A stretch of 64,000 nucleotides of DNA, from positions 5,796,476 to 5,860,475 of the forward strand of contig JABAKD010000001.1 of the NCBI GenBank assembly GCA_012845835.1, given 5' to 3'. The notes under the pieces are model-generated. The model worked only from the letters and a program-made list of their open reading frames with translations. It ran no database searches and was not told where the DNA came from. Made by a program: the position numbers and the translations under genes. Source of the DNA: Undaria pinnatifida (taxonomy: Eukaryota > Sar > Phaeophyceae > Laminariales > Alariaceae). This document shows positions 30,965 through 42,830 of this stretch, piece after piece (position 1 is the stretch's first letter; each line of letters starts with the position of its first letter).

Positions 30965-32139
30965 TTGCGTGATGCGCTCTTTTGGCGTGGCCGATCGCGA
31001 CCCGGAGGAGACGCTATTCTACTACGAGCATATTAAGGCCAGGTATGGGACACACACTTCTCCCTCCCGTGTATCCTAAAGCTCTTACTGCTAACAAAAT
31101 GAACCTACTGGTCTTGTAATTTATCGATCCCACACGTCGAGGGAAGAACGGGCTGAAGTCTTCTCGCGATAAAAACGAAGGCACGTACCGAAGAGGGGCG
31201 GGGGGTGAAGAGCCTGCATAGTGACCCCGGGTCTGAGCTACGACTAGGGAGGGAGAAGGAGCAAGAAGCAGAAAAATCGCGAAGATAGTAGATGGGATAG
31301 GCAAAACAAATCAATAATAATCAGAAATAATTGTGTGAGGCGCTTTTCTGACGTGGCCGATCGCGACCTAGAGGAAGCACTATTCCACCACGAACGTGTT
31401 GACGGCAGGAGCGGAATGCATGTTTCCCACCTTTTTACCGCTGCACTCCTGTTTTATGAACAAAGCTCTTGGAATCAGATTGGGATAACATTAGGAGTTG
31501 AAAATTCAATCCCCGAGTTGGTGCACCGAGAAGTTGTGTGATGCGTCCCCTTTATCGCTGCCGATCGCGATCCGGAGGATGCTTGACTTTACTACGAGAG
31601 CACGTATGACAAGGTACGAAAACACAACACATCCTCCCGCGTGTCTTAACCCCTCTTTTTTTATAATTTTGATCCCGTTTCGGGTAAGAAAACACTTGTA
31701 AAAAAATCACACCAAAACCGATAATAAATCTGCAGCAGAAGCATGGTGCAGAGAACAGCTGTGTGATGCTTTTTTTGGGGGGGGGGTGGCCGATCGCGAT
31801 CCGGAGGAAACACAGTTCTACAACGAACACATTAAGGCCAGGCATGTTATAATGTACGAATTCGCGTTTATTGTGATTGTTGGCAACGATTTCCAGCATC
31901 GTTTTCGACGTCGATATCCCACAACCATTCCCGGCACGAAAAAATGCTTTGCCACGACCCGTTTAAGGCCAAAGTTCCGGAACACAACCTTCCACGTGTC
32001 TAAAACCTTTAACCACGGCAAAAATGAACCCAGTCTAACTTGTCGATCACGCCCTTAGGAGTTGTGTCATGCTTTGTTTAGGCGAAGTCGATCGCGATCC
32101 GGAGGAACCAAGGTTCTACTGCGAACACCTTAAGCCTAG
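30965..32139 (+). CDS. array of five duplicated 78-bp exon-like modules
   Basis: Five copies at 30965-31042, 31331-31408, 31534-31613, 31759-31841 and 32062-32139. Copies 1, 2 and 5 are exactly 78 bp and open in the same frame. Copies 1 and 5 have AG before and GT after, and start with one base and end with two bases of a codon, so they are symmetric phase-2 exons. The shared peptide core is VADRDPEETLFYYEHIKAR. Copy 2 has lost both splice dinucleotides, copy 3 is frameshifted, and copy 4 has GC instead of GT and a G-run expansion. The flanking intron phrase 'cctcccgcgtgtcttaaccc' is also repeated. I do not recognise the module. A repeat-protein gene in decay or in expansion is inference. Confidence 0.55.
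31125..31300 (+). mobile_element. SINE body fragment, copy 4, between exon-like modules
   Basis: 'cgtcgagggaagaacgggctgaagtcttctcgcgataaaaacgaagg' and 'gtgaccccgggtctgagctacgactagggaggga' match the SINE body closely. The insertion accounts for the longer spacing between modules 1 and 2 of the 78-bp array. Confidence 0.65.
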
Positions 32140-32214
32140 GTACGGAACCTATCCTTTCACGCTACCCCTTGCATAACCAGGGATGTATGTTTCCGCAGGT
32201 TTTAGTATGAGTAC

Positions 32215-32470
32215 ACACCTATCGGTAATATCGCAAATTGATCGGTAATACCGCACAGAGAAACCTAACTAACCTATCGGTAATACCGCACAGAGTAACC
32301 TACCTAACCTATGATCGGTAATGCAGCACAGAGTAACCTACTTAACCTATCGGTAATGCAGCACAGAGTAACCTACCTAACCTATCGGTAATGCCGCAAA
32401 ATGATCGGCAATACCGCAAAACCTGTCGGTAATGCCGATAAATGATCGGTAGTGCACCGCAAAAGGATCA
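32215..32470. repeat. TCGGTAATRCCGCA minisatellite
   Basis: About eight units built on 'atcggtaatRccgcacagagtaacctacctaacct', period about 40 bp, with shorter units at both ends. It starts about 75 bp after the last 78-bp module. Confidence 0.75.
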
Positions 32471-32479
32471 ATGTGAGAA

Positions 32480-34625
32480 TCGGCGTTAATAACCACAAAA
32501 CTTGCAGTAGGGGATGGACCGCTACCTTACATTGAGCGCACCCCAAAACCCGGGGGTTCCAACATATCTACGGAGGCTTTCTTATTGATGGGCTGCTGTC
32601 GAATGTTAAAAGTTCAAGAATCTCATACTTTTCCGAGAACGTCGTATTGCGAACCGTTCCCGTCTTAAAGCCGCAGTCCCTTTTGGGGGACAGCACACCT
32701 AAAATTTAACCAAGAACATTTTCATACCTGGGAATGAGAGTAGGAAGTTTGACACTTGAAAGTAGAATGTAAATACTTGAATACTTGAGGTTGTGAGAGG
32801 AACATATACGCGCTTGGACTTAAAACAGGATTTTTTTCAACACTTAATTGCAGCCAGAACAGGAACACTTTAACACGAAGTACTTGCTATTAGAAAAGGA
32901 ACATGTTAACACTTGGAACTAGAATAGGAACGTTTTAACGCTTGGAACTACAATAGGAACATTTTAGTACGGCGAAAAGATCAAGGGTTAAGGGCGCCTT
33001 CTCGAAGCGGTGGACAGATTGCAAGCTTTTTTTGTGGATTCCTCTAGCTTATTTTGTTATCGGGAAACTACCACATACACGCTTGTTATGATCGAACTAT
33101 CCACAAAATAAAATGTGACGTGTCTTAACCCCTTCAGAGCTACACCCACGTTTCTGGGCCAAACCACTTGGAACAATGGGGAGATCATTTTCGCAGTGTT
33201 AGAAGGGCAATCCTGAAATGGTGCAAATTATACACGATACGAGTATTTGTTCTGGATCCTTCCTGCCCTTGCTTTTTGGGGGAGATTGTTGGCCAATAGA
33301 AAATGACCACAAAGCATGTTTTTTCATCAATTTTATCAACACAATATTAACACAATATTAACACAATATTAACACAATATTAACACAACAAACGGCTAGC
33401 TATAGCGGTAACAGTCTTACTACACGGAGAGCTCGTCATAGCTGGTTGTAGCTATCATAGACACCCTCAGTGCACGCCAAATCGGTCGGTTGACAGCACT
33501 CTTCTTGCCCCTTGACCGGCAGGCGTCAACACACTCCCCACACTAAAAATTGTACATTAAATCTAAAGCAGCCTTGGGGGACAGACATCATCAAGAAACT
33601 CCGCACGAAGAAAACGGCGTATCAACTATACTGTCATCCCCGAACGCGGGAATTAATCGGTGCATTGAATTGAACTAGCACGAGTCAACTAGTGAATTCT
33701 CAAGGGGATGTACAGTAATGATCTACTTTTCGCCAGACATTTAGGTCGGATTCGTGATATCTTCCATGTCATGTCTCAGGCCAATCAAAGTATTCTGGAC
33801 TTCATCTGTAGTAGCACCAGGTTGGTTGTATGGCTTGGGAGAAACACTACACATTGATTGTCAGATGACAAATGGAATAATATTAATAAAAGCAACGCTT
33901 GCATGTTTCTGGCACCAGGTAAGTCTCAACAAGTTTTATTTGAGGGGTAAAGACTTTGCCGCCGACTGACATGTTTGCTCCCATCGGCAACAACGCGTAG
34001 TCCGGTAAATGGACGGAACCATTCCACGGCGGGACTTGCAGTTTTTGGGTTAACTAATGTTCATGACCGATGCGACCGATCTGGCCGGTTGAGCTCCTCA
34101 AGCGAAAAAAACTACCGGGTCTTCTGACACGTTTACGAGCATTTGTTTCAGGGCTACTGTATGTAGCGCGTAGACATGTTGCTAGTTGAATTGCTCGAGC
34201 GAATGCCTGCGAAATCATGTAGTAGTATCTCGGGTGATGATGTTGATGGTGTTGATGACGATGATTCAAGATATTGAGCTCCTCATGTTAGGAGCTCAGA
34301 AATTTCTTAGAGTCTGCCGCACCCCCGCCGTAGGACGATTTGACAACGATACGACGTTACTCGATGGTTTTGCCGTATGACGCGTGATACGATGGAGGAA
34401 TTTATATAGCACTTTTTTCCCCTATAGGTAGGGATATTCTCTGCATCGCGGGGGGGGCTTCCTAGGCTTCCTAACCCATCTTAATCGAAAATCGTCGGAA
34501 TGGGCACCAGTCTTGTTTAGCGTTTAACATTATTAGCATGATTTTTTTTTGATGTTTTTTGTTTTTTGCACAGCTAGCTGCTAACAGTTGTAGGTATGGC
34601 TATGCGATGTGATTGTTGTGGATTG
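32480..34625. other. no convincing gene
   Basis: Contains 'acacttggaactagaataggaac' duplications at 32745-32970 and a 13-bp repeat at 33338-33389. One possible plus-strand exon ends at the perfect donor CACCAG|GTAAGT (33921), but its start and frame partners are unclear. A GAGCTCCT..AGGAGCTC palindrome at about 34276-34297 belongs to a short dispersed repeat also seen near 4640. Confidence 0.4.
33338..33389. repeat. 13-bp tandem repeat (AACACAATATT)
   Basis: Four units of 'aacacaatatt' plus two bases in direct succession. Confidence 0.8.
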
Positions 34626-34630
34626 TTGTT

Positions 34631-35312
34631 GCCACACACATGCTACGGTAGAGGTTGCTCTGCCGACTTTTTTGTTTTTGTTTCTAAAGGTGATCACCTG
34701 AGTGAGGAGCTCTACGCCGTCCCCCCCAAAGTGGAGTAAACCGAAAAATGCAACCAGCCCGATGAAGATTTATGATACAAACAAACGCATTGCCTACGAC
34801 AGGCGTAGAAGAAGCAAAAACTATCTGGTGAAAACAAGAATTACCTTAAAAAAAATCCAACCATTTCGGGTTAACGAGCCCCGTCATTCAGAACATTCAG
34901 ACGTCTTTCAGAACATTCAGACGCCTTTAAGAACATTCAGACGTTATTCAGAACATTCAGACGCCTTTAAGAACATTCAGACGTCATTCAGGACATTCAG
35001 ACGTCATTCAGAACGTCCAGAAAGTACCCCTTCGTTTCGTACACGCGCGTGCTACGATAGAGGTGCCCCGCCTTTCTTTTCTGAGGTTGCCCAATCTAGG
35101 AGCTCAAGACCTCTCCCAAAATCTGACTTTTTCGGGAGAAACATATCAAACAGCTATATACGGTACACCGGATTGGACATATACCATGGCCTAGGCACTC
35201 AACGAGGATCATGCCAAAAAATATCTCTGTTTCCCGACGATTTTGGGTTAAGGAGCCCCGTCATTCACAAAATCCCCCTACTGGGCAAACAGTGCTACCT
35301 CTGTCGTAGCAC
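34631..35312. mobile_element. two adjacent copies of the GTGCTACG inverted-repeat element
   Basis: Left termini with GCTACGGTAGAGGT at 34641 and GTGCTACGATAGAGGTG at 35048 face a right terminus CTACCTCTGTCGTAGCACGC at 35290-35312. The second copy (about 35037-35312) has both ends. Interior phrases such as 'gggttaaggagccccgtcattca' match the element at 24.8 kb. The 248-residue open frame across this region is a by-product of the repeats. Confidence 0.55.
34884..35022. repeat. 18-20 bp minisatellite (GAACATTCAGACGTCATTCA)
   Basis: About seven units of 'cattcagacg(t/c)c(a/t)tt(a/c)agaa'. The unit matches 'cgtcattcaga' found once in other copies of the host element, so the array seems to have expanded from element sequence. 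Confidence 0.75.
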
Positions 35313-35625
35313 GCGTCGTTCCTCACTTCGGTCACACTTTCGTTTTTCTCACATAATCAATTGTTTTCTCGGAGGGGTATGGAGCTCCACTCTTCAACTG
35401 CTTCAGAGGAGCCTCGGAAAACGATTGGCGCAATTCTACCGTACGTAGGACATGTCGTATGGCCTGAGGCGCGTGTGACGTTCTATTTCTACAAAACATG
35501 ACCTGGCACGGGCGACAAGGCTCTTGCTGCGCGTATGACCTGCGGTGCATCATGCAACGCTAACGTTCTCTTTCTCTTACCTCTCGGTCTCCTTTGTACT
35601 ATACCGGTACACCGCTTGCATGCAG

Positions 35626-35694
35626 ATCTGCCTCGGCGTTGCTTGGACACGCGCGTTTACGTGAAGGGGACGTTCTCTTCCGTCACTGGGCAAG
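35626..35694 (+). CDS. candidate exon, possibly related to the 78-bp module
   Basis: 69 bp between GCTTGCATGCAG| and GGGCAAG|GTACGT, with the same phase 2 in and phase 2 out as the 78-bp modules. In that frame it reads SASALLGHARLREGDVLFRH then WAR. The spacing of Gly, Ala/Arg, Glu, LF and the terminal AR resembles the module at 30965. The relationship is tentative. A second frame is also open. Confidence 0.35.
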
Positions 35695-36139
35695 GTACGT
35701 CTAGTCTGTATCATGAGGGGGTGGTTCTGACAGGGATTGGATAGACCACCTAGCCATCGCTGAAACGTTGAAAGGTACTGGGGGAAGATGATTGTATTTT
35801 GTTTGGCGAGGCAGTAACTCTGATCGGGAATGGTTAGACTCCCTAACGATTGTTTTGTTTTGTTCTTCAGAAATGACGCGTGCTAAGTAAGGGTACAAGA
35901 ACTTTATTCCACATCCCATCTACGCGAAGGTGATCCGTCCTTGCCCCCCAGTTCCTGCGATTTGATGCGCGTTTTTTTCCCCTTCGATTTGATTTGCGTT
36001 ACCCGTGTGGTTTGATGTGAATTTCAGAAGCCTCCATCCTTCCCGTCACTGTCCTGTTTACTGCTTACCTCACCCGTGAGTAGGGGTGCTCTTGTGTGCT
36101 TGGCGCAACTGTCGGAGCAGAGCACTTTTTCGTTGGAGG

Positions 36140-36600
36140 AGCGGGTGTCGATGTCCAATCTCATGATTGGAGCTAAGGTGGGTAATCGACAACCATCGCA
36201 TCATCGGTAGTTTGTATCGACAACCATCGTAACATCACCCGTTTCAAGCGATATCCATCGCACGTTTTGGAGGATACACGACGGAAGTGTTCCGTATTTG
36301 CAGTCCTGGTGGGCTTCGGATATCCAATCTTGTGATCGGGACAAAGGTAGATGGTCGATAACCATCTCACCATCATCCGTTTTAGACGAAACTTGCTTTG
36401 TATTTGTAGTCCTAGCGTAATTTCGTATTTTATCACAACAGCTTTGGAGGACAGGCGACGAAAATGGCATCGTATTTTGCAATCCCACGGTCTTTTTCCC
36501 AGTGGGTGTCTTGGGTTTAGCTGAACAAGCTTGGGATACACAGATGCCAAATTCACCGAAGGTATTTTCTCATACGAATAATGTAGCACGATATAAGAAA
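36140..36600. repeat. tandem repeat of about 190 bp
   Basis: 'tccaatctcatgattggagctaaggtgggtaatcgacaaccatc' near 36150 and 'tccaatcttgtgatcgggacaaaggtagatggtcgataaccatc' near 36325 are diverged copies. The minus-strand 138-residue frame shows the same internal repetition and is probably repeat-derived. Confidence 0.5.
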
Positions 36601-36719
36601 TTTAGTGAAGTGCGCCCACGTTTGTGATGGTATCCGAAACGACGCATGCAGTTCGTTCACTCCTGTTGCTGACGGTGCATGTTTATGTCACGACAATAAA
36701 GGTTAAAACAACGCGTTCA

Positions 36720-37330
36720 AACGAGACGAACTCCCTATGCAGCGCGTAGGTGCCTTTTGCTGCCGTGCTTGTTTGGGCCACGAAAAAAAAAAGTTAAATC
36801 TGCATCCAAGCGACCTGTTGCTCCTCGCCTTGTACGACTACGTATCGTGCTCCCTTTTTCTCTCTCTCCTCGTAGAAGGGTTGTGTGGTACGCCTGGGTT
36901 ATTTTAAAGCTCCAAAGAGATGCATGCAGACCTATTACATGAGTACGATACACCATTTTATTGCTGCAACAAGTATTCCGCGCTGAACTCGAAGCAGTTA
37001 TGTACCCAAAAACGCGCGTGCGGTTCGAAAGGAGTTAAAGTAGCATTCAAGCGACCTCCCTTTGCCTTACATCATTGTCGCCGCCGTGCTTTTTTACGCC
37101 ACGAAAACTATGGCTTGAGCAGGGTTGAAGTGAGCGCAAGCCCTGTTTGCCTCCGACGCCTCCCGTTTTTTTCTTTCCCCTCTATTCTTGGGGCAGGGGT
37201 GCGTGGTACGCCTAGGCGGCCTTCGTTGGGGACCAGAACTCCTAAGGGTTGGTCATCCGGCAGGAAGAGATCTTCGCCAAGAGAGAGATGCCGAGCTCTG
37301 TCACGGGCTTGCGGACATTATCGAGGTATA
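36720..37330. repeat. two diverged direct repeats of about 270 bp
   Basis: Each copy contains 'aagcgacct..tgc', 'gccgtgctt.tttg.gccacgaaa' and 'gtgtggtacgcctgggt'. Copies begin near 36730 and 37000. No confident exon. Confidence 0.4.
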
Positions 37331-37723
37331 ACATGGTGCCCACATCTATATGGCTCATTTCGGGCATCTTGATTCTGTGATACGCGATAATCAACGAATT
37401 GAGCGTATCATATTAACCGGTACCTGTAAGTGTTTCTGCACGTAGTGGCTTACATACTCAAAGCCTTGCGTTTACACCCTTATGGCTGATTTCGGGCATT
37501 TTGATTGAACAATGGGTGATCATCAACAAATTGAGCGAATCTTGAAGCACCTGGTACCTGGTATCTGATACAATTATGTGTTTCTGCATGCTATGGCTTG
37601 CAGGCTTCTCGCTGCATGTTGCTCATATCCCTATGGCTGTTACCCTTGCATCGCTCAAAATGCAAATTTTGATAGGGTCTCCTGGGGGCTGAACCGGGAG
37701 ACAGAGCCACGGAAACGCGTGAA

Positions 37724-38053
37724 ACGTTGAGAGGCAATGATGCGCTGGCATCCAAATCTCGCGACGGGCGATCGCTAGCTCTCGCAAACATCTTGTCTTG
37801 TCTGCGTCTTCCTCCACGGTTCAGGTGAAAAATGCTACGGCGGGGGGGGGACCCCTGAGACTCCTCACCTTTAGCTACTCTGTGTCTCATCCAACAACTG
37901 TCTGCGGAGGAAAAACTTACCCTTAACCCCCATGGGCAATCGTCCCATGGCCTAGGTGTTCCTATTATATGTCCCGGCATGCGATTCTTGCGACAAGCCA
38001 TGTCTAGCTCTTGCAAATATCTTGGGTTGTCTTCGCCTTCCTCCACGGTTCAG
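37724..38053 (+). CDS. duplicated exon-like module pair with LALANIL core
   Basis: Two copies end at the same donor context, CGGTTCAG|GTGAAA (37824) and CGGTTCAG|GTGCAA (38053). In the matching frame they read SLALANILSCLRLPPRF and CLALANILGCLRLPPRF, which is better conserved than other frames. The acceptors are unclear. Fragments of a duplicated-exon gene on the plus strand are a plausible reading. I do not recognise the family. Confidence 0.4.
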
Positions 38054-38564
38054 GTGCAACATACTGTAGATACTACCCACTGTATGTTAAGAGTCATTCC
38101 GCGCTCTTCTGGTTGCAGCACAATTTTCTGACCTCCCAACACGAGGAACTCATTATCTCACGACCCGAAACATGATTTCGAAGACATTCGTCAGCGCAAC
38201 CCTGCCAACATTTATATGCCCTGCAGTAATCCCAAATCAAAGTATGTTCCAATCATACTAAGCGGTAGTTGCACACTTTGTAGAGCTCAACCGGTCAGAT
38301 CGGTCAGGTCGGTCAGGCCGGTCAGGTCGGTTAGATCGGTCAGATCGGCCATAAACATTAGTTAACCCAAAAGGTGCAACGCCTACCTACCGCACTATAG
38401 AGGGACGCCTCGGTACCCGTCCGTCGACGCGTGCTACGATAGGGTTAGATACAGCTGTAGGACTATTAGTAATAGTAGGACTTTTTTCGGGCAAGTATTT
38501 CTGACTGACGGTATGACTTTAATACACTAGTAACAAGCAAATAGTAGCAAACTAATGCCTCCTT

Positions 38565-38745
38565 CGACGCGAGTCGACGAGGCAAGAAAGGGCCGAAGTC
38601 TTCTCGCGATAAGAACGAAGGCACGCACGGTACGTGGGGAGGGGGGAGAAGAGCCTTCTTTTTGACCTTGGATCTGAGTGACGTCTGAGGAGGGAAAAAG
38701 AGAAATGAAAATTGCGAAAGATTATAGACGGGGCAAGCAAAAAAA
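38565..38745 (+). mobile_element. SINE body fragment, copy 5
   Basis: 'ccttcgacgcgagtcgacgaggcaagaaag', 'gaagtcttctcgcgataagaacgaaggcac' and 'gatctgagtgac' match the SINE body. The tRNA-like head is absent. Confidence 0.65.
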
Positions 38746-39289
38746 AGAAAATAAAAATACAACACTATCCATCGTGGTTGGAAGTCCGTTTGTGCTTTGC
38801 ATTGGATGGAGCCTGGACGCGGCATAGGGTGTCAGAGTAGAAGCTAGACGAAGATGTCGTGCGAAGGAAGGGTAGATCAAGGGCAGCAGGTGGATCTTAC
38901 ATCGATGCCAAGCCGGAAGTAGGTAAATAAAGGAGGTAATTCGTGCGTGGGTGCCCTTTCTTGGTTTCCTTTGTTTTTCTGGTACCTCTGGGTATGTTTA
39001 CGAGTGAGGATCGACGTTGAAGCTCTGCTGAACACATTGTCGGATGGACAAAATAACATTGATGTATGTTGTGTCCACCGTCCGCTCTCACTATGGAATA
39101 GCTCACGCCACGAAAATCCACCGAAATTAATACATGGTGACCGTAAAATGCAATGAATGCTGATGTTTTCATCCAGGTGCTACCACTGTGTACGTAACGG
39201 GTATGTAACATCTGATACCAAATACAGGTAAACCACAGCACGGATAGTGACGAAACGAAACTACTTCTAAAACACAGTTGAAAAAAAAT

Positions 39290-39690
39290 GTGGATAATAC
39301 GTGATTAGCCGTTTTCCGTATGACCACCGGCCGCCCCCCGCCCGACAGCGACCTGAAAGCGAGGAACCTTGAGCATTCCACGATCTCGTCACTGTACAGC
39401 GGCTACAAAGCTCCTCCAACCCCAACCTGTTAGCTCCACCGGTGTTTTCGAATTGCCGTGGCAGCGTGACAACATCCCACGATTCAAATCCCGCCCGACA
39501 GCGAGCTGGAATCGAGGAAACCTGAGCATTCCACGAGCTCGTTACTCTCCCTAGAATAGCTACAAACTCATCCACCCCCAGCCTGTTAGCCCCACGAGTG
39601 CTTTTGAAAAGCCTTGACAGCGCGACATCATCCAATGATTCAAACATCCTGCGACAGGATGGCCTACAGCTGCAGCTAGGAACTCGCGCA
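39290..39690. repeat. two tandem copies of a unit of about 150 bp
   Basis: 'cgcccgacagcgacctgaaagcgaggaa' near 39335 and 'cgcccgacagcgagctggaatcgaggaa' near 39485 start successive units. Both stay in one minus-strand frame (AGFESWDVVTLPRQFEN / RMFESLDDVALSRLFKS), so either an exon pair or a repeat with length divisible by three. The unit has tRNA B-box-like bases (GGATTTGAATCG), so a SINE origin is possible. Confidence 0.45.
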
Positions 39691-40602
39691 GCAGGATATT
39701 TGTAAATATGATAACCTGTGTACGTTGGTTGATAATTTGGACAATCGTTGACTCTGTCGTAGGCGAAGCTCGATCGGCGGACAATAAAACAGGCTCCAGG
39801 GAGCTCAAAAGGGGGCCCTAGTTTTTTTTTTTGGCGCCGTAACATTAGCAAATCGCATTCGGTCGAAATAACTCATTTAGCTCATTCCGACCCTCTTGTA
39901 ACGCCTCTCTCGGGCAGGCGCGGGATAACTCTGAAAGCTCTTCAGGGGCACCAGGTCTTCGCGCCGTTGTCCCCCGAGAGGATTGAGAGCGAACTCCCGG
40001 CAGCATGGCAAATACTCTTCCATGACAAACACTAATTTTTTGGTGTTTGGCTGGTTCTCGAGTTTTGCGTCAGATCAGAATACGGGGGAGGGGGGGGGGG
40101 CTGCTCATTCGCGGAGGTTTAGCAGTGAGCGAGTGGATTTTCAATGCCCAGTTCTTTTCTGCGCTAGTTTTTTTTTTCTGCACGCAAAGAAAAATGGCCA
40201 ACAGTGCGAGTTGTGGCGGTGATTTACACGGAGCCCTCTCACTCGCAGAATCAGGGTGATCGGGCGGGTATCAGGTATCTCAACACACAGGGCAGCCGAG
40301 AGACTAAGCGATAAGTGCTCCGTTCAGGGAAACAGCTTTATTTAAGCCACAACTATATCTGACTGATGGGGCTCGTTAACCGATGAGGAGCTACCAGGTA
40401 CTTATCAACCGTTGGAACGCCATTGATGCTACACCGTTGGAATGCTATGTACCAGGGTATGCTTTGCTTGACGAAACGTTGTATACCTAAGGGCATTGAC
40501 TTGTCCATCGATTTTTGGTCGAGTCAGTGCTTGGGCGAGGTAGCTAGCTCCTCGCGTGAAGGAGGCGTCTCTGTTTTGTTCGGGTCCACCCCTGCAGTGA
40601 CA

Positions 40603-40693
40603 AGTGAGTCTGTGTGCGAGGTAGAGAGCTGTTTGCACCTTCCTCTGCCGTACCATGCATCGAGGCTTGAGGCTTGCTTGCCACAGACTCACT
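40603..40693. repeat. 12-bp perfect inverted repeat
   Basis: AGTGAGTCTGTG (40603-40614) and CACAGACTCACT (40682-40693) are exact reverse complements separated by 67 bp. They could form a long hairpin or mark a small element. Confidence 0.6.
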
Positions 40694-40715
40694 CATGAGT
40701 GTGTGAAAGTTACGA

Positions 40716-41020
40716 GTGTCGGTAACCGCCGCGGTATTGGCGTCAATCGTTAGGGATGGGCTGAGGGAAATAAAGCGAGAGCCACGCCTGGAGAATCGAT
40801 GCCCGTCGCGGTATGAGCGTCAGCCGATAGGGGTAGTTCGAGGAAAATGTGGCGTGAGTCATGCCTGGGGTATAGATATGTGTCGGAGTGTAAGCATCAA
40901 TTGATATCGGGCCCGTTTGATGAAATTACATGCAGATTAATCCTCTGAGCATCGACGCACTCCCCGGTACGAGCGTCAGTCGGTAGAGATCGTTTGAAAG
41001 CAAGAGTCGCGCTCGGAGTG
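40716..41020. repeat. tandem repeat of about 85-95 bp
   Basis: 'cggtatgagcgtcagccgatagggg', 'cggtattggcgtcaatcgttaggga' and 'cggtacgagcgtcagtcggtagaga' mark successive diverged units near 40731, 40809 and 40966. Confidence 0.6.
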
Positions 41021-42419
41021 TGGGGCTTCGAACTTGTTAGACTCACCGCCAGTTATGGTATGCGATGCTAGTGCTTGGAGATACACACATCGTGAGGGTT
41101 TGTACGTCAAAGGTCCGGATAGGCTCGACATAACGCGTACCATGCTCATCTTGACGAATCGTCCACTGGACATTTGCGAGAAAAACGTCTACGCTGAAGT
41201 GAACGGCTGGGCGTACTCGTAACAATCACCCGATATTTTGCACATACATGCGTATGTTTTGAGGTTCTGTGCACAAGAACGCAGCTTTGGTGCTCATATG
41301 TCTGCAACACAACAGCCCGCCGTGCATCCTACCCCAACAGCAGCGCTTGCGACCTTCGGGGTGTCAGGGGTAGGGATTGCCGAAAGTGTATGATGACTAT
41401 AGCATCGGCCACACGAAGCAGTGAAGCTGCTTGAGTAGGGTGTGTGTCCGCAGTGCAAGGCAAAAAGCCATGTACCATACGCACAGCATAGTGATAGTTG
41501 TACTGCTGAACGCTCTTCGTAGACGCTTGACAAGGTCGCATGCATCACGTTTTTAGTAGCTAGACACGGGCCCGCAAAGGGTCAATAAACATTTTACAGC
41601 AGTGTGTGCCCTAGAGCATATCCAGAGCAGAGAGCACGCCCAACAATCATTAGATGTGCGCCCTTGCCGTCACATTGATAGCTGCATGCAGAGCAGACAC
41701 CTGTTGGCTCCAGCAAATAAGCCTATGGTCAACCATGCTAACGCAAAAGCTGACGACCATTCATGTAGACGCACAACATAACAATTAATCAATCGTGCTA
41801 ATGCACGATTAATGTCAACCACGCAAATAATGATCATACGACTACCCGTCGGGTACATTGCAATGCGTGCCCCAAAGCAGCGTACCTGCCATACAGAGCA
41901 CGCACAACTCTCAGTAGGTGTACCCTTTCCGGCGGAATTAAATACCTGGTACGGAGAAAGACCTTGCAGGCACTAGCATAAAACCTTACGATCAAAAATG
42001 CTAAAACAGCGGCTTACGATTGACACCGCAAAAAACAAGAACATACGATCAACCGTGTAAACGCAAAATCTTACCATGCACAATGCTGGCGTAAATCGTA
42101 CAAACAGCTACGCTAACAATGATTACATGACTTCGCAAATTTGTACCTTTGCCAGCAGAGTTACGCACACAGCAGCAACCTTACAGGCGCTAACATACAA
42201 GCATACAATCAACCACGGTACAAAAAAGCTTACGATCAACCATGCTGACGTCTCCCTCTGGGTTCGCCATGTTACAGTACGGTGGAGCCCTTGGCCAACA
42301 AGAAGACAAGGATTGCTACCCCCTAGACTGGCTCGCCGTGTTGTCTCGAGGCACAAGCTTATTGCCAACCGTGCCAATGGTGATCACACCACTACATGAC
42401 TACCGGCACAGCGAGCAAA

Positions 42420-42830
42420 TCGATGATGGACGTAGGTAGTGTGCGTCCGACGTCATCATTACGATAAGTCCTTTGCCTTCGGCCAGCCAATCACGATTCC
42501 ATAAGACTACGGCTAAAAATCCGCCGTTCAGCGATCACACGACTATCTACACCGCAAGCCCATCGACGATAGCCATGCGTACTGTTTGTGCGTCCGACGT
42601 CACTGTCACGAAAATCCCTTAGCCTTCGACCAGCCGAATCACGATCCCATAAGACGTTTGGGCCGTCACGCGATTGCCCAAGCTTGCGATCAACCATGGC
42701 CGCAACGATCACGAGCCTGCCCGCAAAGTGAGAAAATCGATGATGACCGCCTGTAGTGTGCGTCTGACATCACCGTTACCATAAGTCCTTTGCCTTCGAC
42801 CAGCCAACCACATCCCCATAACTCCATAAA
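42420..42830. repeat. tandem repeat of about 155 bp, three copies
   Basis: 'gtgtgcgtccgacgtcatcattacgataagtcctttgccttcg.ccagcc' and close variants at about 42438, 42588 and 42757. Confidence 0.7.

Noticed and set aside
34884-35022. CRISPR array
   Set aside because: The units are contiguous and variable, without unique spacers, and the window is eukaryotic.
34702-35448. A 248-residue protein
   Set aside because: The frame runs across a minisatellite and inverted-repeat elements; its internal repetition comes from the DNA repeats.
39267-39851. A 194-residue minus-strand protein
   Set aside because: Two tandem 150-bp units with tRNA-like bases explain the open frame; no splice or start signal supports it, though coding use cannot be excluded.
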